This document shows positions 6,434-9,658 of a DNA stretch of 9,658 nucleotides, one piece after another. Origin of the DNA: Stagnihabitans sp038323315 (GTDB taxonomy: Bacteria > Pseudomonadota > Alphaproteobacteria > Rhodobacterales > Rhodobacteraceae); assembly GCA_038323315.1 (NCBI GenBank), contig JBBQGU010000139.1, positions 1-9,658 of the forward strand, read 5' to 3'. The position numbers were made by a program, and so were the translations under genes. Under the pieces are notes generated by a model. That model was not told where the DNA came from. It saw only the letters and a program-made list of their open reading frames with translations, and made no database searches. Every line of letters starts with the position of its first letter. Position 1 is the stretch's first letter.

Positions 6434-6629
6434 TTACCTTGCAGCGGATTCTTGCCGAATAATCCTCCGCCCCGTCAATAACCTGCACCAAAACAGGTTA
6501 ACGAAGTGTGCCCCGTCGGCCATATAAGGCAGCATTTCGGCAACAGCGGCCATAGGTCTGCCGCATACCTGCCACAATCATGCCACAATTGGCCCCAGCA
6601 TCAGATCATCCGCGTGATGTGACAAGCCG
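6434..6629. other. Gap between small gene and MocR gene: short repeats and a doubtful 39-codon frame
   Basis: No secure gene. A - strand frame of 39 codons (ATG 6553 to TAA 6434-6436; begins MAAVAEMLPYMADGAHF) lies immediately before the small hypothetical gene and in the same frame, separated from it by that single stop. It could be a leader peptide, a broken 5' part of the same gene, or chance. Two short repeats occur: inverted TAACCTG/CAGGTTA (6479-6485 and 6494-6500) and direct TGCCACAAT (6570-6578 and 6581-6589), spaced exactly 11 bp apart. No clear intrinsic terminator for the MocR gene was found. Confidence 0.35.
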
Positions 6630-8030
6630 TCAAACCGCCATGTCCGACGGCGGCCGCGCCAGCAGTCTCACCAGGGTTTGCTGGGCTGTTTCCAGTTCGG
6701 TCAGGCTGACATTGCCCGCCACCGCCATCCGCACGGCGTTGGGCGCGCGGGCATGGACCATGGCGTATTGGTCGGCCGGGCGCATCAGCACGCCCGCCTC
6801 CTCGGCCTGTTGGGCAAAGGTCGAGGCGCGCCAGCCGTTCTGCAACCGCAGCCAGACAAAGGGCAGACCCGGTGCCCAGGCAAGGTCATGGGCGCCCAAC
6901 TGGTTCACGATGATCTGCAACCGTTCGGAATAAGCCGCCATGACCTTGTCGCGCAGATCGGCCGCCTGCCCACTTTGAAACAGGTCCAGGCACAGGTCGG
7001 CCACCATGCGACTGAGCGCGAAATAACTGTGCTGCGAGGTCAGGCGGCCCGCCTCGCCCATGCCCGCAGGGCAGACGACATAACCAAAGCGCAGCGCCGC
7101 GCTGAAGGTTTTAGACAGCGACCCCATGTACCAGACCCGCTCTGGCGCAAGGGCCCTCAGGGTCGGTTCATCCGTCAGGGTGGCGGGATAACATTCATCC
7201 TCGATGATTTGCAGATTGTACCTTTGGGCGACGGATACAATTTGCAGCATGCGTGAATGGGTCATTTGTGCCGTGGTCGGGTTCTGACCCGCCGGCGTCA
7301 GGCACAGAACCTGCGGGCCATGCTTGCGGCAGGCCGCCTCCAACGCGTCGGGGCGCATCCCCTCGGCGTCCAGTTCCACGCCAACCACCTCGGCCCGCGC
7401 GGCGCGCGCGGCATAGCGAAAGCCGGGATAGGACAGATCCTCGGTCAGAACCACAGGCCGGTCGCCGCGCAGACAACAGTTCAGAATCAGGCCGATGCCG
7501 TTCTGGCCGCCATGGGTCAGCATGATGTCCTGCGGCCCGAAGGCACCCAGAACCCGCGCCTTCAGCCAGGGACACAGCGCCTCACGCAGCGGCAGTTCCT
7601 GCAACTGGCTGGGATAATCAAGCCAGTCTGCGCCATCCTGCGCCGCCAACCGCGCCATTGACGCGGCCATGACTTGCCGTTGCCCGACATCCGGCAGCGA
7701 GGGGGACCGCAGGTCGACGCGCCCTGAACCGGGTTTGATGACCGGGTCGGCAAAGGGCAAAGGCTGCGGCCCAAGGCGCGGCACCCGTGCGGCAACAAAG
7801 GTGCCCCGGCCCACCGTCGCCTGCAACAACCCCTCTTGTGTCGCGATCTGATAGGCGCGGCTGACCGTGCCCGGCGTCACCGTCAAGCGCCACGCCAGTT
7901 CGCGCACCGTCGGCAGCTGCGTGCCTTGGGCCAGATCTCCCCCCCGGATCGCCTCGCGCAGGGCACGGGTCAAAGCAAGGTATTTCGGCCCCTCACCCTC
8001 GGGCAGAGTCGGGCACCAAATTGTATTCAT
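6630..8030 (-). CDS. MocR/GabR-type regulator: GntR helix-turn-helix fused to a PLP aminotransferase-like domain
   Basis: A 466-aa transcription factor. Residues about 16-80 form the GntR-type winged helix (LPTVRELAWRLTVTPGTVSRAY, ending GRGTFVA). From about 105 onward it has a fold-type I aminotransferase domain, used in MocR proteins as an effector-sensing and dimerisation module. The PLP-site residues look intact: N250 in GQNPTT, D278 and Y281 in EDECYP, Lys307 in SLSKTFSAALRFGY, and a C-terminal Arg434 in NAVRMAVAGN that would hold a carboxylate. Thus it probably binds PLP and an amino compound. ATG 8030 is chosen; AGAGG lies 9 nt upstream, and the frame before it (to 8102) is spacer with promoter elements. 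It is divergent from a DUF1127 gene, which is a likely target, and probably autoregulated through the shared spacer. Specific effector unknown (GabR, PdxR, TauR and EnuR are family precedents). Confidence 0.94.
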   Translation of the reverse strand: MNTIWCPTLPEGEGPKYLALTRALREAIRGGDLAQGTQLPTVRELAWRLTVTPGTVSRAYQIATQEGLLQATVGRGTFVAARVPRLGPQPLPFADPVIKPGSGRVDLRSPSLPDVGQRQVMAASMARLAAQDGADWLDYPSQLQELPLREALCPWLKARVLGAFGPQDIMLTHGGQNGIGLILNCCLRGDRPVVLTEDLSYPGFRYAARAARAEVVGVELDAEGMRPDALEAACRKHGPQVLCLTPAGQNPTTAQMTHSRMLQIVSVAQRYNLQIIEDECYPATLTDEPTLRALAPERVWYMGSLSKTFSAALRFGYVVCPAGMGEAGRLTSQHSYFALSRMVADLCLDLFQSGQAADLRDKVMAAYSERLQIIVNQLGAHDLAWAPGLPFVWLRLQNGWRASTFAQQAEEAGVLMRPADQYAMVHARAPNAVRMAVAGNVSLTELETAQQTLVRLLARPPSDMAV

Positions 8031-8109
8031 GACAATGTACCTCTGGCAGTTTCCAACGCGGCTTTGTATCCTGATTTTACCGTACAAACGGCCCTGTATC
8101 AATACAATT
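8019..8109. promoter_or_regulatory. Cluster of TTGTAT-like half-sites between MocR and DUF1127 genes
   Basis: Related half-sites recur: AATTGTAT (8019-8026, inside the MocR 5' end), TTTGTAT (8063-8069), GTACAAA inverted (8082-8088), CTGTATC (8094-8100) and ATACAATT inverted (8102-8109). TTTGTATC and CCTGTATC are direct repeats 30 bp apart (about three helical turns). TGTAT-CA-ATACA (8095-8106) is an inverted pair covering the -35 of the MocR promoter, and GTACAAA falls in its spacer. This arrangement suits autorepression plus control of the divergent gene. Binding by this MocR protein is inferred. Confidence 0.5.
8074..8102 (-). promoter_or_regulatory. Sigma70-like promoter for the MocR regulator
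   Basis: On the - strand, TTGATA (8097-8102) and TAAAAT (8074-8079) are separated by exactly 17 bp, each one base from consensus. Transcription would start near 8067, giving a leader of about 37 nt before ATG 8030. Confidence 0.65.
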
Positions 8110-8119
8110 GAGCCCCATC

Positions 8120-8332
8120 ATGATCCGTGCAGATGTTTCTGCCCTGTCGACCCATCCCCTGCCGCCCGTCTCGCGCATGTTGCTGCGCCTGACGCTGGTC
8201 GCGGTCGCCTGGGAAATGCGCCGACGCACCCGCCGCGATCTGCGCCGCTTGCCCGACCATCTGCTGCACGATATCGGCCTGGACCCCTATGTGACATTGA
8301 AAGAGGCCGCCAAACCGTTCTGGCGCGCCTGA
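8120..8332 (+). CDS. DUF1127 small arginine-rich protein (YjiS-like)
   Basis: A 70-aa protein. The C-terminal half is the DUF1127 motif: RRRTRRDLRRLPDHLLHDIG (about 34-53) followed by LDPYVTLKEAAKPFWRA, with the family hallmarks L-D-x-L-L-x-D-I-G-L and the terminal P-F-W-R. The N-terminal part includes a hydrophobic helix (MLLRLTLVAVAWEM). In alphaproteobacteria these proteins are linked to stress and metabolic adaptation; the Rhodobacter sphaeroides member CcaF1 is reported as an RNA-binding protein, while Agrobacterium members affect phosphate and carbon metabolism. ATG 8120 is chosen; the frame is open from TTG 8108, but that overlaps the operator cluster. The ribosome binding site is weak (GAG at 8110-8112). 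It is divergent from the MocR gene, implying control by it. Unlike the CcaF1 locus, I see no CCUCCUCCC-type sRNA hairpins downstream. Confidence 0.88.
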   Translation: MIRADVSALSTHPLPPVSRMLLRLTLVAVAWEMRRRTRRDLRRLPDHLLHDIGLDPYVTLKEAAKPFWRA

Positions 8333-8404
8333 CCCAGCCCAACCGGGCCGGTTCGCCGATCCTTTTCTAGACGCGACAACAGCACATGGCCCGCTGGTCT
8401 TCGG

Positions 8405-8509
8405 TCAGATCAGAACGATGGCATCGGTCAAACCATCTGTGGACATCCCGCCGACCAGCAAAATCTGCGCTTCCCGACCGAATTGGATCACCACCCCGTC
8501 AACGCCAAG
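8405..8509 (-). pseudogene. Possible remnant of a protein C-terminus (34 codons plus stop)
   Basis: Within the gap between the DUF1127 gene and the rpsI terminator, the - strand encodes a protein-like tail: LGVDGVVIQFGREAQILLVG, then GMSTDGLTDAIVLI and a TGA stop. Alternating hydrophobic beta-type residues and the pattern D-G-V-V-I-x-F-G ... I-L-L-V-G ... L-T-D resemble the last strands of RTX/hemolysin-type secreted proteins. The frame runs upstream into the rpsI terminator and meets a TGA, without a credible start or ribosome binding site. So it is best seen as a decayed gene end, or chance. Low certainty. Confidence 0.25.
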
Positions 8510-8510
8510 A

Positions 8511-8544
8511 AAACGAAAAAGCCCCGCAGGATTCGCGGGGCTTT
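8511..8544 (-). terminator. Intrinsic terminator of the rplM-rpsI operon
   Basis: A perfect 10-bp stem, AAAGCCCCGC (8518-8527) with GCGGGGCTTT (8535-8544) and a 7-nt loop, begins 36 nt after the rpsI stop. Read on the - strand the GC stem is followed by TTTTTCGTTTT, a proper U-rich tail. Confidence 0.92.
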
Positions 8545-8580
8545 CTCAAATCTAACGCAGCTTTCGCAGCAGATACCAGC

Positions 8581-9066
8581 TTAGCGCTTGGAGAACTGGA
8601 AGCTCTTGCGGGCCTTGGCCTTGCCGTACTTCTTACGCTCGACCACACGGCTGTCGCGGGTCAGGAAGCCTGCCGCCTTCAGCGCACCGCGCAGGGCGGG
8701 TTCGTACAGTTGCAGCGCCTTGGACACGCCATGCTTGACCGCACCAGCCTGACCGGACAACCCGCCGCCCTTGACGGTGGCCATCACGTCGAACTGCCCT
8801 TCGACATTGGCAACCGTAAACGCCTGCGCCAGGATCATCTGCAACACGGGGCGGGCGAAGTATTCCGCCATCGTCTTGCCGTTCACGATGACCTTGCCGG
8901 TGCCGGGCTTGATCCAGACGCGGGCGATGGCATTCTTGCGCTTGCCGGTCGCATAGGCGCGGCCCAGCTTGTCACGCACCGCAACCCGCAGCGGGGCGGC
9001 AGCCACCACAGGGGCCGCAGCGCCAACGGCCGATTTCAGATCGTCCAGGGATTTGATGTCGGCCAT
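8581..9066 (-). CDS. rpsI: Small ribosomal subunit protein S9 (uS9)
   Basis: Ribosomal protein S9 of the 30S subunit, whose C-terminal tail reaches toward the P-site tRNA. It is 161 aa from ATG 9066. The N-terminal region of about 35 residues (MADIKSLDDLKSAVGAAAPV, Ala-rich) is absent from the 130-aa E. coli protein but is normal for alphaproteobacteria. The core shows GRAYATGKRKNAIARVWIKP, GGGLSGQAGAVKHGVSKAL, and LTRDSRVVERKKYGKAKARK; the end is SFQFSKR with the conserved terminal Lys-Arg. ATG 9072 is in frame and overlaps the rplM stop (ATGA), but GGAG at 9076-9079 sits 9 nt from ATG 9066 and only 3 nt from ATG 9072. The MAD start also matches relatives as I remember them. Second gene of the operon, followed by an intrinsic terminator. 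Confidence 0.96.
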   Translation of the reverse strand: MADIKSLDDLKSAVGAAAPVVAAAPLRVAVRDKLGRAYATGKRKNAIARVWIKPGTGKVIVNGKTMAEYFARPVLQMILAQAFTVANVEGQFDVMATVKGGGLSGQAGAVKHGVSKALQLYEPALRGALKAAGFLTRDSRVVERKKYGKAKARKSFQFSKR

Positions 9067-9068
9067 GC

Positions 9069-9533
9069 TCATGCGCTCCGCGTGTTCTTCGGGTTCATCG
9101 CAGCCACGTCCAGGACGGTCGGCTGTTGGGCTTCATGCGGATGGGCGGCACCTGCATAGACGCGCAGATTGGTCATCTGCACAGCGCCCAGACGGTTACG
9201 GCTGATCATGCGCTCGATGGCCTTTTCGACCACACGCTCGGGATGCGCGCCGTCCAGCACTTGGGCCGCCGTGCGGAACTTGATGCCGCCCGGGTGGCCG
9301 GTGTGCCAGAAGTACTTTTTATCCTTGCGCTTGTTGCCGGTCATCTGCACCTTGTCGGCGTTGATGACGATCACGTTGTCGCCCATATCCATGTGCGGCG
9401 TGAAAGTTGGTTTGTTCTTGCCACGCAAGATGCTGGCGACGATCGTCGCAAGGCGGCCCAGAACGATGCCTTCGGCGTCGATCAAGATCCACTTTTTGTC
9501 GATGTCCGCCGGAGTAGCGGAGAAGGTTTTCAT
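9069..9533 (-). CDS. rplM: Large ribosomal subunit protein L13 (uL13)
   Basis: Ribosomal protein L13, an early-assembly 50S protein binding 23S rRNA. 154 aa from ATG 9533; the E. coli protein has 142. Family motifs are WILIDAEGIVLGRLAT (15-30), LRGKNKPTFTPHMDMGDNVI, VINADKVQMTGNK, then HTGHPGGIKFRTA, and a C-terminal RNRLGAVQMTNLRVYAGAAH with HPHEAQQP. First gene of the rplM-rpsI operon, an order conserved across bacteria; its TGA stop overlaps ATG 9072 of the rpsI frame. The Shine-Dalgarno is poor (GATGGG about 8 nt upstream), which is unusual for a highly expressed gene and may point to control within the leader. A CGGGG/CCCCG hairpin with 6-nt loop lies in that leader. Confidence 0.97.
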   Translation of the reverse strand: MKTFSATPADIDKKWILIDAEGIVLGRLATIVASILRGKNKPTFTPHMDMGDNVIVINADKVQMTGNKRKDKKYFWHTGHPGGIKFRTAAQVLDGAHPERVVEKAIERMISRNRLGAVQMTNLRVYAGAAHPHEAQQPTVLDVAAMNPKNTRSA

Positions 9534-9543
9534 ATTAGTAACC

Positions 9544-9627
9544 CATCAGGTGAAGCGGGGATGTGCCCCCGGAAGATAAGATGGCGGTGTATCCCGCATG
9601 TGGCGTGGCAGGTCAAGTCACCTGATG
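9544..9627. repeat. 10-bp inverted repeat flanking the rplM promoter
   Basis: CATCAGGTGA (9544-9553) and its exact reverse complement TCACCTGATG (9618-9627) bracket the rplM promoter with 64 bp between. The right arm is also part of a second inverted pair, CAGGT-N6-ACCTG (9609-9624), which overlaps the -35. The left arm lies in the leader. Function unknown. Confidence 0.5.
9588..9616 (-). promoter_or_regulatory. Promoter of rplM-rpsI
   Basis: On the - strand TTGACC (9611-9616) and GATACA (9588-9593) are separated by 17 bp. The -35 matches consensus at five of six bases; the -10 is weaker. Transcription would begin near 9581, leaving a leader of about 48 nt. An AT-rich stretch (9629-9650) upstream could act as an UP element. 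Confidence 0.55.
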
Positions 9628-9658
9628 CACATATATTTATGTATAATCAATGGCTTGT

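Noticed and set aside
6186..6491. Alternative - strand frame overlapping the small hypothetical gene (starts MVQVIDGAEDYSARIRC)
   Set aside because: Its first 35 codons look somewhat protein-like, but the rest becomes Arg/Cys-rich shadow of the better frame at 6149-6409. A frameshift joining the two was considered, but there is no homologue evidence.
8031..8102. N-terminal extension of the MocR frame to 8102
   Set aside because: It would translate the promoter and operator cluster; family proteins start close to the helix-turn-helix, as with ATG 8030.
8341..8366. AACCGG-G-CCGGTT hairpin plus a short T-run as terminator for the DUF1127 gene
   Set aside because: The loop is too small, and the T-run lies about ten bases away from the stem, so it is not a convincing intrinsic terminator.
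8333..8515. CcsR-like small RNAs downstream of the DUF1127 gene, as in Rhodobacter ccaF1
   Set aside because: No repeated hairpins with C/U-rich CCUCCUCCC loops are present.
8386..9159. A 257-codon + strand open frame opposite rpsI
   Set aside because: It is antisense to the unmistakable rpsI and rplM genes, its composition is shadow-like (many His, Gln, Arg), and it shows no family motif.

Overview
The window looks like part of the chromosome of a high-GC alphaproteobacterium, most likely a member of the Rhodobacteraceae (roseobacter-type). The grounds are the rplM-rpsI pair with an N-terminally extended S9, a DUF1127 protein divergent from a MocR regulator, a MetA of the acetylating type, and G/C-rich third codon positions. 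This is an inference from gene content, not a database match. No mobile element, CRISPR array, tRNA or rRNA is visible.

Left part (1-3118, + strand): four genes in a row. The 3' two thirds of metA (methionine biosynthesis) overlaps by 26 nt a membrane-anchored alpha/beta hydrolase. After 43 nt comes a one-domain polyphosphate kinase 2 (ppk2), which overlaps by 4 nt a TetR-type regulator of the WHG C-terminal class. The ppk2-tetR junction is translationally coupled.

Middle (3119-6433, - strand): a compact array of hairpins (3125-3179) separates the convergent tetR from an ABC importer operon. Read on the - strand, the operon runs PotB-like permease, PotC-like permease, PotA-like ATPase, each joined by a 4-nt start/stop overlap. 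No substrate-binding protein is present on either side. Upstream of the operon lie a perfect 10-bp palindrome and a small hypothetical gene (about 86 aa).

Right-middle (6434-8332): a low-content stretch with short repeats, then a MocR/GabR-type regulator (GntR helix-turn-helix fused to an aminotransferase fold, - strand). Divergent from it is a 70-aa DUF1127 protein (+ strand). Their 89-bp shared spacer holds a good sigma70-like promoter for the regulator, overlapped by several TTGTAT-like half-sites. It is the best candidate regulatory circuit in the window.

Right end (8333-9658, - strand): rplM and rpsI (ribosomal proteins L13 and S9) with a promoter, a 4-nt overlap and a strong intrinsic terminator. 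Beyond the terminator is a 34-codon stretch that reads like the tail of a lost protein gene.

I did not find a clearly new multi-gene system. The items most worth a second look are the MocR/DUF1127 operator array, the ppk2-tetR coupling, the importer lacking a binding protein, the tandem hairpins at 3125-3179 and the coding-like remnant at 8405-8509.
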